From positions 1,426,001 to 1,490,000 of the forward strand of contig NZ_AP024630.1 in assembly GCF_019976975.1 (NCBI RefSeq): 64,000 nucleotides of DNA. Reading direction: 5' to 3'. Below the pieces are notes generated by a model that saw only the letters and a program-made list of their open reading frames with translations, was not told where the DNA came from and made no database searches. Position 1 is the stretch's first letter. Each line of letters begins with the position of its first letter. This DNA is from Arthrobacter sp. NtRootA1 (GTDB lineage: Bacteria; Actinomycetota; Actinomycetes; Actinomycetales; Micrococcaceae). Made by a program: the position numbers and the translations under genes. This document shows positions 43,401 through 54,030 of this stretch, in pieces.

Positions 43401-46400
43401 GCTACCGCGTGAAGGACCGAATCGGGGCAGAAAACACTGGCACGGTGATCGTGGGCATTGCCCCGGCTGACGTGGATAACCAGAAGCCGATCGCCGTTGA
43501 CGACGCCATTGACGTCCGCCCCGGACGCGGGGTTGCAGTGAATGCGCTCAAGAACGATTCAGATCCCGACGGCGATCCCATCGGCTTGGCGTCCGCGTTC
43601 GAAGCGAATCCTGGGCTGCAGGTAGAAGCAGTTGCGGGGAAGGTAGTTCTCACGGCGCCCGGTGTGGCCGGAAACGAAAGCATCAGTTACCAGATCCAGG
43701 ATGACAAGAAGGCAGAAGCCAGCGCTGTTATCCGGGTTCAAACAAGCCCGACGGCGGACCTGCACCTGCCGCTGGCACAGGACGATCACGTCACCCTGGC
43801 CGAGACACTTGGGAAGACCGCTGTAGACGTACCCGTCCTGAAGAACGATTCCGACCCCGATGGCATAGCCGAAGACCTGAAGATCTCCCTTCCTGACGGA
43901 AACCCGAACGCCCGCGTGGGTACCGCTGGAAATGTGGTGGTGACGTTGGCCCCGCAGGATCAGCTGATTCCCTATACCGTCACCGATATCGACGGCCAGA
44001 CGGCAACCGCGGTGATGTGGGTTCCCGGCCAAGGCCTTCAGTACCCGATCCTCGCCAAGACCGACGTCGTGGAAGTCACCGCCGGGGATGAGCTCACGTT
44101 GGCCCTCCAGGAATACGTCAAGGTAAGGGAAGGCCGGACGCCACGCATCACCGTGGCGGACAAGATCCAGGTCCTGGGCGGAGATCCCTTGAACGTGATC
44201 GCGGGCGACGGGACGGCGCTGCGGTATGCCGCCGGATCAGATTATGTGGGTCCAGGTTCCGTGACCTTCGAAGTGACGGACGGCAATGGACCGGACGACG
44301 CCGAGGGGCTTAAGTCCACCCTCACCATCATGACGCGGGTACTCCCGGATCCGAATGCCAACCACGCCCCTACCTTCAGCGGCGCTGCGATCGATGCTCC
44401 CAAGGGCGACGCCACAGAGCTTGACCTCGCCAATCTCGCCAAGGATGTGGACGCACAGGACCAAGGCAAATTGAAGTTCGAACTCGACGGCCAACAGCCG
44501 GGCGGATTCGACGCGCGGATTGACGGCACCGTCCTCAAAGTCACCCCGGGCCCGTCCAGCAACCCCGGGGCCCGTGGTACCTTTCCACTCAAGGTCACCG
44601 ACGGCCGGTCCGAGCCTGTCAGGGCTGCTGTGACAGTGACGGTGGTTTCCTCAAACCGTCCACTCCCGGCAGCCAATGATGATGTGGTGGATAAGGCCGA
44701 CGCCGGGCGGTCGGAGACCATCAACGTGCTGGGGAACGATTTCAACCCCTTCAATGAATCACCACTGACCATCGTGGGAGCGGTGGTGGAAACAGGTTCC
44801 AGCTCCGGTCAGCCCGCCATCTCCGGCGACTCGATCACGGTAACGCCCGCGGACGGGTTCAAGGGCGTGTTGGTGGTCCGCTACACGGTGAAGGATAAGA
44901 CCGGGGACCCCAGCCGGCAGGCCATTGGACGCGTACGAATCACGGTCCGCGACAAGCCAGACGCCCCATCTGCCCCGGTGGCGACCGACGTCCGGAGCCG
45001 CACGGCCGTGCTCAAGTGGGCGCCGCCGTCGGACAATGGCGCAGCCATCACCAAATACACGGTCAAGGCAGCCGGGTTCCAGCAGGAGTGCCCCACCACC
45101 ACATGCACGCTCTCCGGCCTGACCAACAACGTCAAGTACGTCTTCACGGTCTTTGCTACCAACGAGGTGGGCGATTCTGCCGCCTCCGTCCCATCCAACG
45201 AGATCCGCCCGGACGAGAAGCCCTCGCCACCGGATGCGCCGTCGGTCAAGGCTGGGGACAAGAACCTGGCCATCACCTGGACCCCAGCGAAGACCGAGGG
45301 GTCACCGGTGAAGCATTACAACCTGGAGATCTCACCGCCACCAGCCAGCGGCATTGCGGTCAAGAACGAGGTCACCGGGCTGAGCTACACGTGGCCGGGC
45401 CTGACCAACGGCGTGAAGTACAAAGTCCGCGCGCAGGCTGTCAACGAACTCGGCCCTTCCGACTGGAGCCTGTACTCCGTGGAAGACCACCCAGCCGGGC
45501 TGCCCGGCGCCCCGGCGGCGCCCAGCACCGCCGTCGTATCTTCTGTTGGCACGCAGAACCAGCTCCGCGCCGATTGGTCTGAACCGGACATCAACGGCGA
45601 TCCCATCAAGAACTACTACGTCACGATGAGTGGTGGTGGCGGAGCAGCGCAGTCACAAACCGTACCCGGCAACGTGCGCAGTGCCACCTTCACCGCCAGC
45701 AACTCCGAGGCCGGTTACACGTTCACCGTGCAGGCCGAGAATAAAGCGGGCAAGGGCGGAGTCAGTGCCGCGTCAGCACCGCGCCGCGCCACGGGCAAGC
45801 TCGGAACCGTAGGAAATGTCAGCGCCACACCCGCCAACACAGGGGGCGCAGGCACCCAGCTCACCATCAACTTCAACCCGCTGACTGCTGCGCAACGCAA
45901 CGGCTCAAGCGCGAATGAAGTCAGCTACACCTATACGGCGAGTACCGGCCAGTCAGGGGCTATCCAGCCGGGCCAGACCGTGGGCGGCTTCGCCAACGGC
46001 CAGGCAAGCAGCGTCACCATCACCGCACATTCCTCGGTGGCGCCCAGCTCGGATGCGAGTGCCCCTGCAACGGCTACGCCCTATGGATCTCCGGGCACGC
46101 CTTCTGCATCTGGAACCAACGGTGAGCTGAACAACCAGTCCGTAACGCTTAGCTGGGCCTCGCCCCCGCCGTCCAGCAACGACGTCAAGACCACAAAGAT
46201 CAGGATCGACAACGGTGCCTGGGAAACGGTTGCGGCTTCCGGAAGCAGGACGATCAATACCGGCGGCTGGGAGCAAACCCGCACCATTTATGTCCAGACG
46301 TTCAATTCCCTGGGGACGCCAGGGCCGCAAGTCAGCGCAAGTGCCACATCGGGCCGGCAGGGCGTCTGGGAGGGCGTTCTGAACACCTCGGTGGTTCAGC

Positions 46401-46666
46401 GTTCCTGCACCTACACGTTGGGCGGAGACAACTACCGGCCAACGCCCTACTTTGACTGCGATGGCGTGAATGCCAACCTGCCGCCGTGGGAATACCCCGG
46501 GCAGAAGATGGTGGTGAAGTGCTACATCGTCCAAGGCGACCAGTCCGACCAAATGTTCACCTGGTGGAGGATCGAAGACGGTTCGGACAGGAACGTGGGC
46601 CGCTACATCATCTCCTTCCACACCACGGTGGGTGAGCCTGGCCGGGTAGGCGCGCCGCAATGCTAG
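40496..46666 (+). CDS. giant single-TM surface protein 1 (propeller-like, Ig/cadherin-like repeats, FN3)
   Basis: 2056 aa. A basic cytoplasmic N-terminus (about 37 residues), one TM helix (about 38-56), then [20 protein letters not shown] opening a propeller-like region (to about 410). Next is a tandem array of about ten Ig/cadherin-like repeats (about 417-1480), each marked by an NDxDPDG-type loop ([46 protein letters not shown]). Three FN3 domains follow (about 1487-1780), two FN3-like modules, and a C-terminal domain ending in Cys. Asp/Asn loops may bind calcium. The protein should be membrane-anchored and extend through the wall. It is a paralogue of the next gene and heads the MoxR/kinase cluster. 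Function unknown; adhesion or filament formation is plausible. Confidence 0.85.
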   Translation: MALPDVSGKGRSTTRSTTRSKKPGSSNRRPFSRPKGLSTAAFLAAAAVVVTSAILYPGFKTTDVDLNDGGVWVVSKSKNAAGRLNYPSKSLDGAVTPASTDFEILQQASDIFIDDASGASINPVSAANMRLGGDQKLPGAAEVSFGTKVLAVTDPSKGKVWAVSPTSIGGFSDESQPLLEQSAGIASVVGVDDTIHTLDPKAGKLTATKVDADGNATESHVRTDDTMKADGEIQLAAVGDQAIVLNQATGDIVLPGGNKVHLDDARDAKLQQSGPAADFVAIATPKALLLQPLDGGTAKTIGADGQGTPAAPVHLGSCTYAAWSGANKYVRECSNEADNRRADVPKASASPSYVFRVNRDLVVLNDVNSGNVWMVNQNMQLVNNWDDVIPPQQTSDDADKDSADEVQQTVLPDRSKPNTPPIAKPDSYGVRAGKTTILPVLDNDADADGDVLTVGVGEPLKSGALSAVYGGTGFQIAVPAGASGSETFKYSVDDGRGGSGAADVDLRIVPPEENRAPRPKPNRNNALVVQSGKIASQFVLTDWTDPDGDDIFAVAASSSDPADQVRVRPDGLLTFQDSGAGPGRKTLNVKVSDGTLTTEGQISVDVRAPGALPPIANADHVVAVAGQDTVIAPLKNDTDPQGGALRLAQAQPDGQSTALVGPDQQTFTFNSGAVGPHYVTYMVTNGPASAQQLVRIDVVSGNSDGAPVAVRDIALLPSGGSTVVDVLGNDSDPAGGVLVVQSVTAADGLPVSVAVLDHSVVKISDIRAEGQLSLKYTISNGKASATGDISVQVVPAPTKLQAPQAKPDEVTVRAGDIVTIPVLENDTDPNGGELDLDPALAQRPDEADGRMFVAGNTLRFIAGDEPKTVYAIYKVSNASGQTDSQQVTIRIRARDDATNSRPEPRNLTARVVAGMTVKIPVALDGIDSDGDSVQLIGIDKAPTMGTAILRDGYLEFTAGGKSSGTDTFSYRVKDRIGAENTGTVIVGIAPADVDNQKPIAVDDAIDVRPGRGVAVNALKNDSDPDGDPIGLASAFEANPGLQVEAVAGKVVLTAPGVAGNESISYQIQDDKKAEASAVIRVQTSPTADLHLPLAQDDHVTLAETLGKTAVDVPVLKNDSDPDGIAEDLKISLPDGNPNARVGTAGNVVVTLAPQDQLIPYTVTDIDGQTATAVMWVPGQGLQYPILAKTDVVEVTAGDELTLALQEYVKVREGRTPRITVADKIQVLGGDPLNVIAGDGTALRYAAGSDYVGPGSVTFEVTDGNGPDDAEGLKSTLTIMTRVLPDPNANHAPTFSGAAIDAPKGDATELDLANLAKDVDAQDQGKLKFELDGQQPGGFDARIDGTVLKVTPGPSSNPGARGTFPLKVTDGRSEPVRAAVTVTVVSSNRPLPAANDDVVDKADAGRSETINVLGNDFNPFNESPLTIVGAVVETGSSSGQPAISGDSITVTPADGFKGVLVVRYTVKDKTGDPSRQAIGRVRITVRDKPDAPSAPVATDVRSRTAVLKWAPPSDNGAAITKYTVKAAGFQQECPTTTCTLSGLTNNVKYVFTVFATNEVGDSAASVPSNEIRPDEKPSPPDAPSVKAGDKNLAITWTPAKTEGSPVKHYNLEISPPPASGIAVKNEVTGLSYTWPGLTNGVKYKVRAQAVNELGPSDWSLYSVEDHPAGLPGAPAAPSTAVVSSVGTQNQLRADWSEPDINGDPIKNYYVTMSGGGGAAQSQTVPGNVRSATFTASNSEAGYTFTVQAENKAGKGGVSAASAPRRATGKLGTVGNVSATPANTGGAGTQLTINFNPLTAAQRNGSSANEVSYTYTASTGQSGAIQPGQTVGGFANGQASSVTITAHSSVAPSSDASAPATATPYGSPGTPSASGTNGELNNQSVTLSWASPPPSSNDVKTTKIRIDNGAWETVAASGSRTINTGGWEQTRTIYVQTFNSLGTPGPQVSASATSGRQGVWEGVLNTSVVQRSCTYTLGGDNYRPTPYFDCDGVNANLPPWEYPGQKMVVKCYIVQGDQSDQMFTWWRIEDGSDRNVGRYIISFHTTVGEPGRVGAPQC

Positions 46667-46786
46667 CCGCCGTCCACGCGAGGGGAGTTCTCCCCATCGC
46701 CGCGTCCCCGGGGAAGGCCATAGGCTGTCAAAGCCAATGGAGAGTCCAATCTCGGGTTCCCTTGGCTCCTCGTCCGGTGCGTGGGA

Positions 46787-46792
46787 TAGTCT
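46787..46792 (+). promoter_or_regulatory. candidate -10 element of giant gene 2
   Basis: GATAGTCTTAGGG (TAGTCT at 46787-46792) matches the block before giant gene 1. TTGGCT lies 19 bases upstream. A short stem (CCGC-GTA with TAC-GCGG) follows at about 46809. Suggests that the second giant gene has its own promoter. Confidence 0.35.
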
Positions 46793-46910
46793 TAGGGACT
46801 GAAAATTCCGCCGCCGTATGGGGGTACTGCGGAATGCAAGGCTGCTGGCACATGCCGGTTGGTCTGGACGCCGCCTGGGGGCGGCTGTACAACAAGGGAA
46901 TTTTGGGGCT

Positions 46911-49900
46911 GTGACATCTTTCTTCGGCAAGCTGGGGCTGAAAAAGCGTCGAAACAGGAAACTCGTATCTGCCACTGCTGTGACTGCGGCCGGCGCCTTG
47001 CTGGTAGCGGGCGCAGTCCTCTATCCGGGGTTCAAGACGGCCGAGGTCGATCTAAACGACGGCGGCGTGTGGGTTGTGAGCAAGACCAAGAACGCCGTGG
47101 GACGGTTGAATTATCCCTCCCGGGTTCTTGATGGAGCCGTGACACCGGCAACCACCACCTTCGATGTCCTGCAGCATGACGGCAATGTTTTTGTGGACGA
47201 TGAGTCCGGCTCCACCATCAACCAGGTCTCTGCGGCGAACCTGAAGTTGGGTGGCGACAAGCAACTGCCCTCGTCCTCGCAGGTCAGCTACGGTTCCAGC
47301 GTCCTCTCGGTCACGGACCCCGCCCGTGGAAAGGTGTGGGCACTTTCGCCGTCCACCGTGAACGGCTTCGATGAAGAATCCACCGAACCAGTCCTCACGG
47401 GCTTGCAGAACATGGTGTCAGCCGTCGGACAGGACAACCGCATTTACACGGCGGACCCGGGCAAGGGCGAAATCACCATCACCACCGTGGACGCCAATGG
47501 CGAACGGGCTGCCTCGGAAGTAACCAAGGTGGACGAGCTCAAGGGCGCCGGCGATCTGCAGATTGCGGTTGTGGGCGACAAGCCGGTAGTGCTGGATGCC
47601 GCATCCGGAAACCTCTTCCTCCCCGGTGGCCGCAAGCTCCAGCTACAGGACGCCCGGGAAGCCAAGCTCCAGCAGAGCAGCGAAGACAGCGGATATGTAG
47701 CCATCGCTACGCGCAAAGCCCTCCTGAAGCAGCCTTTGGACGGGTCCACGGCAGCCACGGTCAACGTGGACGGAGAGGGAGTTCCCGCCGCGCCCGTGCA
47801 GGTCAGCAAATGTGTTCACGCAGCGTGGGCCGGGGCCAATAAGTATGTCCGCGATTGCGATAACGACGCAGACGATAAGAAAAACGATGTCCCCAAGGCC
47901 AGCGCATCGCCCAGCTACGTCTTCCGCGTGAACCGGGACCTCGTAGTCCTCAACGACATCAACTCCGGCAGCGTCTGGCTGGTCAACCAGAACATGCAAC
48001 TCGTGAACAACTGGGACGATGTTGTCCCGCCAAAGAATCAATCCGATGACCAAGACCAGGAATCCGCAGACAACAACACCATCAACGTCCTACCGGACCG
48101 TACCAAGCCGAACCGCCCGCCGGAGACCAAACCCGATGAGTTCGGCGTACGTCCCGGCCGTACTTCCGTCCTGAGCGTCCTGGACAACGATTCAGATCCC
48201 GACGGCGATGTGCTCACCGCCTCGGTTGGCGCCAACGGCCCCAAATCGGGTGCGCTGGAGAACATTTACGGGGGCTCAGCTTTCCAGATCAAGGTCCCTC
48301 CCACCGCGAAGCCCGGCACGGAGGTCTTCGACTACAACGCCGCGGACGGCCGTGGCCTGTCCGCCGGTGGCAAGGTGACGCTGCACGTCGTGGCACCGGA
48401 AGAGAACAAGCCTCCACTGTTCAAGCGTGCCGAGCCCACTACGATGCTCGTGGAGCAGGGCAAATCCGTTAGCCAAAACATCCTTACCGACTGGATGGAT
48501 CCCGACGGCGACGACCTCGTCCTGCTGGACGCCAAGGCTGACAATGACCAAGACCAGGTCAAGGTCCGCCGGGACGGGTTGCTCACGTACCAGGATTCCG
48601 GCGCAGCGCCGGGGAAAAAGAACGTCACCATCACCGTCTGGGACGGCCGCGCCACCACCACGGGCAAGGTGGTGGTGAACGTGCAGCCGCCGGGAGCCCT
48701 CGCACCGGTGGTCAACGCGGACCACGTCACAGCAGTGGTGGGCCAGGACCTGGTCATTTCCCCGTTGAAGAATGACGTCGACCCCAACGGCGGCGCCTTG
48801 CGCGTGGCCCATGTTGAGGCTGCCGGCCCGGCAGAGCTGGGCCCGGTCACCGACGGCGGAACCTTCACGTTCCGCAGCAACACCCCGGGCCCTGTGTATT
48901 TGAGCTACATCGCCAGCAACGGACCACAAAGCAGCCAGGGCTTGATTCGCGTGGACGTGGAGTCCGGCAAGGACGCCGGAGCGCCGGTTGCCGTCCACGA
49001 CGTCGCCTTGCTGCCTGTGGGTGGAAGCGTGTTGGTTGATCCGTTGGCCAACGACTCCGATCCTTCCGGCGGAGTCCTCGTCCTCCAGTCGGTTACGGTG
49101 CCCGATGGCTCCTCGGCATCGGTCAGTGTGATCGACCACAGCGTCCTTCGCGTCACTGACGTCCTCGGAGCCAAGGAACCTTTTGTGTTCAGCTATACCA
49201 TGTCCAACGGCCGCGCCTCGGCCACCGGAACCGTGGGCGTCGTCCCGGTGCCGGCCCCCGCCGTCGTCGAGGCTCCCCAGCCAAAACCCGACGAAGTGAA
49301 CGTACGCGTCAACGACGTCGTCACCATTCCTGTCCTGGACAACGACACACATCCGCAGGGTGAAAAGCTCTCTGTTGATCCGGTGTTGGCCCAGCCCATT
49401 GCCGAAGGAGACGGCAAGGCGTTCGTTTCCGAAGACACGCTCCGCTTTATCGCAGGTCCTGTTCCCAAGACCGTGCGCGCCATCTACAACGCCGTGGATC
49501 CACAGGGGCAGAAAAGCGCCGCTGCAGTGACCATCCATATCCTCCCGTTGGAAGGCGCCCAGAATTCGCGGCCACAGCCCAAGAACCTGACGGCGCGGGT
49601 GGTGGCTGGCGGCAGCGTCCGCATTCCGGTTCCGTTGGATGGCATTGACCCCGACGGCGACTCGGTTCAGCTCACCGGCATTGACAGCACACCCAGCATG
49701 GGAACCGCGACGGCGGGTAGCAACTTCATCGATTTCGTCGGCGCAGGCGACGGTGCGGGTACCGATACGTTCCGGTACAAAGTGATTGACCGCCAAGGAG
49801 CAGTTAACACGGGAACTGTCACAGTCGGGGTGGCGCCGCGTGGTGAAGACAACCAGAAGCCGGCACCGGTGGATGACGAAGTCAAGGTCAGGCCAGGCCG

Positions 49901-52900
49901 GCAGATCGCGGTGGATGCCACTGCCAACGACACTGATCCGGATGGTGATCTGATCCGGATCGTGGCCGATGGCATCGAAGCTGACCCCGGCTTGGACGCC
50001 CATGTGAGCAAGACCAGTGGCCGCATCCTTATTACTGCGCCTGCTGCCGAAGGCACGGTGAACGTCCGCTATTCTGTCGCCGACGACCGCGACGCAGTGG
50101 GCCAGGCCAGCATCCGGGTGATCGTCAAGAACGATATCCCCCTGCAGGCGCCCATTGCCCGCGACGACCGCGTGACGTCGGCCCAGACTCTCGGGAAGAC
50201 GGCCGTGGACGTGCCCGTCCTGAAGAACGACGAAGACCCCGATGGTGTGGGGGAGAACCTCAAGATCAGTACTGGGTTGGAGACGGCACGGCCCGGTTCT
50301 GAGGGCAACGTCATCGTTGACCTCACGGAGCAGCCGCAACTGGTGCCCTACACCGTGGAGGACGTGGACGGACAGAAGTCCACGGCCATCATCTGGGTGC
50401 CGGGCATCGGGCAGCAGGTTCCCACATTGGCAAAGGATGAGGTGGTGGAGCTGGTATCGGGCCAGTCCGTCACCGTAAATTTGGCCGACTGGGTCAAGGT
50501 CCGTGATGGACGTTCCCCCCGCCTCACCCAGGCGGACCGCATCAAGCTCATCGGGGCTGACGGCAGCGATCCTATTGCCAACGGTGGCACTGCAATCAAG
50601 TACACCGCAGGCGCGGAATACGTGGGCCCGGGATCCATCAGCTTTGAAGTCACGGATGGAACCGGTCCTGATGATCCCAACGGCTTGAAGTCCACGCTCA
50701 GCATCCGCACCAAGGTGCTTCCGGATCCCAATAAGAACAATCCGCCCACGCTGCTAGGCAGCCAGGTTGAGGTTCCCAAGGGCGACTCGGCGAGCCTGGA
50801 CCTGGAGAAGCTGACCTCGGATCCCGATGCCGACGACGTCCAGAACATGGGCTACGAGCTGGTGGGCGCGGCGCCAGGCGGTTTCCGGGTGAACATCGAC
50901 GGCAAGACACTCAAGGTGTCCGCTGACGATTCGGTGCAGATCGGCCAGAGCGGCACAGTCCAGGTGAAAGCCAAGGACCGCCGCGGACTGGAAGCCCTCG
51001 CTACCTACAAGCTCTCCCTGTCGGCATCCAACCGGCCCAAACCTGTGGCCAATGATGATGTGGAACCCGATGCCCAATCGGGCAAACCGGTCACAGTGAA
51101 TGCGCTGGCCAACGATTCGAACCCGTTCCCCGATACGCCGCTGAAGATCGTCTCGGCCGTGACTGAAACTGGCCAGGGTACGGCGGATTCCAGTGGTGGA
51201 AACGTGACAGTGACGCCCGCAACGGGCTTCACCGGAACAATGGTTGTGGCATACACAGTGCAGGACAAGACCGGGGAGCTCTCGCGGTACGCCACGGCAC
51301 GCATCCGGCTCACGGTGAAGGACAAGCCGGCTGCTCCCACGACCCCGCTTGCGCAGAGTGTCGGCGACCAGACAGCCTTGCTGACCTGGAATGCCCCTGC
51401 CGACCGTGGTTCGCCCATCACCAAATACACGGTGTACGGCGAAGGCGGCTTCAAACAGGACTGCCCAGCCAACACCTGCACGCTGACGGGTCTGACCAAC
51501 AACGCGAAGTACCACTTCGCAGTGACGGCCACCAATGCCATCAATGAGTCCGATCGCTCGCCGGTGTCCGCGGAGGTTCGACCCGACGTCAAACCGGACA
51601 CCCCCGTGGCACCGACGCTCAAGTTCGGGGACAAGCAGTTGTCCGTAGCCTGGGTCCCGCCAGCCAGTAAGGGCTCGCCCGTCAAGTCCTACGATCTTGA
51701 GATCTCCCCGGCTCCTGCGGGCCAGAATCCCCAGATCCAGAACCTCACCGGTGCAAGCTACGTCTGGAAAGGCCTGACGAACGGCGTTGCCTACAAGGTC
51801 CGTGTCCTGGCAAGAAACGACGCCAAAGAACCCTCGGAATGGAGTCCTTACTCCGCCGCGGAAACTCCGGCTGGGGTCCCGGCAACACCGGCTGCTCCTT
51901 CGGTGTCCGGCGCAGGATCGGTTGGCAGCCAGAGCCAGCTGAAGGTCAGCTGGGTAGCACCCAACAATAATGGCGACCCCGTGTCTGCCTACACGCTGAC
52001 CACCTACCGGGGTGGCGCCGTCGTGGGTTCCCAGTCTGTAGCCGCGACATCGCAGAATGTCACCGTGGCAAACGCTGAAGCTGACTACACCTTTACGGTT
52101 TCGGCTACCAACAAGGCCGGTGTCAGCGGAGTCAGCCAGCAGTCGGCTGCTATTCGTGCTGCGGGCAAACCCGGCACGGTAGGAAGCGGTTCGGTCACCG
52201 CAACCGGCACCAGTGGACAGCTCCGGGTGGCATTTACGCCGCTGACCGCCGCGGAACGCAATGGTTCGCAGGACAACGAAATCACCTACCGCTGGCAGAC
52301 CGCCTACGGTTCGGGTCCGATTGGCCGTGGCGGCGGAGACATCGGCGGCCAGCCAAACGGCACCAACGTGGTGGTCAACATCATTGCCACTTCAGTGAAG
52401 AACGGCATGTCCGGTGATGCCAAGGCAATCGGCACGGGGAACCCCTATGGGCCTCCGAACGCGCCGAACGTCAACGGTGGAAAGTCCGCCAAGGGCGATG
52501 GCCAGGTGCACTGGACGTGGAACAACCCATCCATGAACGGCCGGCCCCTGGATCACTACGAGGTCAGCCTGGACGGTGGCGGCTGGAACGGCGTGGGTAA
52601 GGCCACGAGCTTTGATGCCTCCGGTGGTGGATGGAACAACACACGCAACCTGAAGGTCAGGGCAGTGACTGTTGTGGCCGGACCGGCCGGCAGCGCCAAC
52701 TCCACCAGCGGCGACGACCCCACCCCACCGCCGCCAGCGTCACAGATCCAGGTGGACGCCAGCAGTGTCCGCACCTGCCCGGGCAAGCCCGGTCTGCCGG
52801 ACTCCTACACTCCGGGCAGCCCTGCCAGTTGCGGCGTCGGCTGGGTGGAGCGCTCCTGGGGCAAGATCACCATCAATTGCACCAAAGACATCTACGGCAA

Positions 52901-53000
52901 CGGCACCCCTTGGTACCGGCTACAGGGCACTGCCAAGGACGGCTGGTTCGTCAAGTCCACCACGGTGGATCTCTACGGACCCCGGCCAGGCGGTTGCTGA
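46911..53000 (+). CDS. giant single-TM surface protein 2, paralogue of protein 1
   Basis: 2029 aa from GTG 46911; an upstream ATG at 46818 would add 31 residues not shared with protein 1. Same architecture: KKRRNRK cytoplasmic anchor, TM at about 19-38, [20 protein letters not shown], propeller-like region with [17 protein letters not shown] and [13 protein letters not shown] (near identical to protein 1), about ten repeats with [16 protein letters not shown] loops, three FN3 domains (about 1475-1770), and FN3-like modules. The last roughly 80 residues ([14 protein letters not shown] onward) differ from protein 1 but also end in Cys. Tandem duplication followed by divergence is clear. Export and wall-spanning position are inferred from the single TM and domain types. 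Confidence 0.85.
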   Translation: MTSFFGKLGLKKRRNRKLVSATAVTAAGALLVAGAVLYPGFKTAEVDLNDGGVWVVSKTKNAVGRLNYPSRVLDGAVTPATTTFDVLQHDGNVFVDDESGSTINQVSAANLKLGGDKQLPSSSQVSYGSSVLSVTDPARGKVWALSPSTVNGFDEESTEPVLTGLQNMVSAVGQDNRIYTADPGKGEITITTVDANGERAASEVTKVDELKGAGDLQIAVVGDKPVVLDAASGNLFLPGGRKLQLQDAREAKLQQSSEDSGYVAIATRKALLKQPLDGSTAATVNVDGEGVPAAPVQVSKCVHAAWAGANKYVRDCDNDADDKKNDVPKASASPSYVFRVNRDLVVLNDINSGSVWLVNQNMQLVNNWDDVVPPKNQSDDQDQESADNNTINVLPDRTKPNRPPETKPDEFGVRPGRTSVLSVLDNDSDPDGDVLTASVGANGPKSGALENIYGGSAFQIKVPPTAKPGTEVFDYNAADGRGLSAGGKVTLHVVAPEENKPPLFKRAEPTTMLVEQGKSVSQNILTDWMDPDGDDLVLLDAKADNDQDQVKVRRDGLLTYQDSGAAPGKKNVTITVWDGRATTTGKVVVNVQPPGALAPVVNADHVTAVVGQDLVISPLKNDVDPNGGALRVAHVEAAGPAELGPVTDGGTFTFRSNTPGPVYLSYIASNGPQSSQGLIRVDVESGKDAGAPVAVHDVALLPVGGSVLVDPLANDSDPSGGVLVLQSVTVPDGSSASVSVIDHSVLRVTDVLGAKEPFVFSYTMSNGRASATGTVGVVPVPAPAVVEAPQPKPDEVNVRVNDVVTIPVLDNDTHPQGEKLSVDPVLAQPIAEGDGKAFVSEDTLRFIAGPVPKTVRAIYNAVDPQGQKSAAAVTIHILPLEGAQNSRPQPKNLTARVVAGGSVRIPVPLDGIDPDGDSVQLTGIDSTPSMGTATAGSNFIDFVGAGDGAGTDTFRYKVIDRQGAVNTGTVTVGVAPRGEDNQKPAPVDDEVKVRPGRQIAVDATANDTDPDGDLIRIVADGIEADPGLDAHVSKTSGRILITAPAAEGTVNVRYSVADDRDAVGQASIRVIVKNDIPLQAPIARDDRVTSAQTLGKTAVDVPVLKNDEDPDGVGENLKISTGLETARPGSEGNVIVDLTEQPQLVPYTVEDVDGQKSTAIIWVPGIGQQVPTLAKDEVVELVSGQSVTVNLADWVKVRDGRSPRLTQADRIKLIGADGSDPIANGGTAIKYTAGAEYVGPGSISFEVTDGTGPDDPNGLKSTLSIRTKVLPDPNKNNPPTLLGSQVEVPKGDSASLDLEKLTSDPDADDVQNMGYELVGAAPGGFRVNIDGKTLKVSADDSVQIGQSGTVQVKAKDRRGLEALATYKLSLSASNRPKPVANDDVEPDAQSGKPVTVNALANDSNPFPDTPLKIVSAVTETGQGTADSSGGNVTVTPATGFTGTMVVAYTVQDKTGELSRYATARIRLTVKDKPAAPTTPLAQSVGDQTALLTWNAPADRGSPITKYTVYGEGGFKQDCPANTCTLTGLTNNAKYHFAVTATNAINESDRSPVSAEVRPDVKPDTPVAPTLKFGDKQLSVAWVPPASKGSPVKSYDLEISPAPAGQNPQIQNLTGASYVWKGLTNGVAYKVRVLARNDAKEPSEWSPYSAAETPAGVPATPAAPSVSGAGSVGSQSQLKVSWVAPNNNGDPVSAYTLTTYRGGAVVGSQSVAATSQNVTVANAEADYTFTVSATNKAGVSGVSQQSAAIRAAGKPGTVGSGSVTATGTSGQLRVAFTPLTAAERNGSQDNEITYRWQTAYGSGPIGRGGGDIGGQPNGTNVVVNIIATSVKNGMSGDAKAIGTGNPYGPPNAPNVNGGKSAKGDGQVHWTWNNPSMNGRPLDHYEVSLDGGGWNGVGKATSFDASGGGWNNTRNLKVRAVTVVAGPAGSANSTSGDDPTPPPPASQIQVDASSVRTCPGKPGLPDSYTPGSPASCGVGWVERSWGKITINCTKDIYGNGTPWYRLQGTAKDGWFVKSTTVDLYGPRPGGC

Positions 53001-53054
53001 ATTGCCCACCACACATCATCCCAACCCGTCATACCCAGATAAGGACTGAACCCA

Positions 53055-54026
53055 ATGACCATGACAAACGAGCAGGCCGCGTGGTTTGCAGAAACGTTCG
53101 AGAAGCTCGTTGCCAACGTGGGCCAGGCCGTTCTGGGCAAGGACCACGTGATCCGGCTCACCTTCACGGCGATGCTGGCTGAAGGCCACGTCCTGTTTGA
53201 AGATGCGCCGGGTACTGGCAAGACCTCCCTTGCCCGTGCCTTGGCCGCGACAGTCCAGGGTTCCCACAACCGCATCCAGTTCACTCCGGACCTCCTGCCT
53301 TCGGACGTCACGGGTGTGACCATCTATGACCAGAAGACCCAGAAGTTCGAGTTCCACAAGGGCCCGGTCTTCAACAACATTGTCCTGGCCGATGAGATCA
53401 ACCGTGCCTCGCCGAAGACCCAGTCGGCGTTGCTGGAGGTCATGGAAGAATCGCGCGTCACCGTGGATGGCACCACGTACGAGGCAGGCCGTCCGTTCAT
53501 GGTCCTGGCTACGCAGAACCCGATTGAACAGGCCGGTACCTATCGCCTGCCTGAGGCGCAGCTGGACCGATTCCTGATCAAAACGTCCATCGGCTACCCG
53601 GACCACGCCTCCACTGTAAGGCTCCTGGGAGGGGCCAACTTGAAGGACCGTTCCAAGGACCTCACTGCCATCATCACCACCCAGGCCGTGGCTGACATGG
53701 CGGACCTCGCCGCCACCACCCACGTGGACACTGCAGTGCTGGAATACATTTCACGGCTCTGCGAAGAGACGCGCAACGCTTCCGAGACCCGCCTTGGCGT
53801 CTCGGTCCGTGGTGCCTTGGCCATGGTTCGCGCCGCGAAAGTTTGGGCAGCCGGACAGGGACGCAACTTTGTCCTTCCGGATGACATCAAGGAACTTGCC
53901 CCCGTGGTCTGGACGCACCGTTTGGTGATGGATCCCGAGGCCGAATTCTCCGGCGCGACGCCGGAGGTCGTGCTCACGCGTGTCCTGGCCGACGTCGCCG
54001 CCCCGCAGCAACGCGCGAGCGCATAG
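53055..54026 (+). CDS. MoxR-family AAA+ ATPase
   Basis: 323 aa. Walker A HVLFEDAPGTGKTSLARALA, Walker B FNNIVLADEINRASPKTQSA, sensor 1 MVLATQNPIEQAGTYRLPEA (the Asn/Glu-Gln part), arginine finger LDRF, and a lid domain. MoxR ATPases act as chaperones that insert metals or assemble complexes with VWA or DUF58 partners. Walker A reads DAPGTGKT rather than the commoner GVPGVGKT. It is followed by a DUF58 gene after 4 bases, the classical MoxR-DUF58 pair, and then by a transglutaminase-fold gene, a known three-gene arrangement. Start ATG has AAGGA about 9 bases upstream. Confidence 0.93.
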   Translation: MTMTNEQAAWFAETFEKLVANVGQAVLGKDHVIRLTFTAMLAEGHVLFEDAPGTGKTSLARALAATVQGSHNRIQFTPDLLPSDVTGVTIYDQKTQKFEFHKGPVFNNIVLADEINRASPKTQSALLEVMEESRVTVDGTTYEAGRPFMVLATQNPIEQAGTYRLPEAQLDRFLIKTSIGYPDHASTVRLLGGANLKDRSKDLTAIITTQAVADMADLAATTHVDTAVLEYISRLCEETRNASETRLGVSVRGALAMVRAAKVWAAGQGRNFVLPDDIKELAPVVWTHRLVMDPEAEFSGATPEVVLTRVLADVAAPQQRASA

Positions 54027-54030
54027 GGCT

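Noticed and set aside
48276..50339. long leftward open frame of 687 codons within the second giant gene
   Set aside because: Antisense shadow caused by high GC; the translated product has no domain character, while the rightward frame has clear Ig-like repeats.
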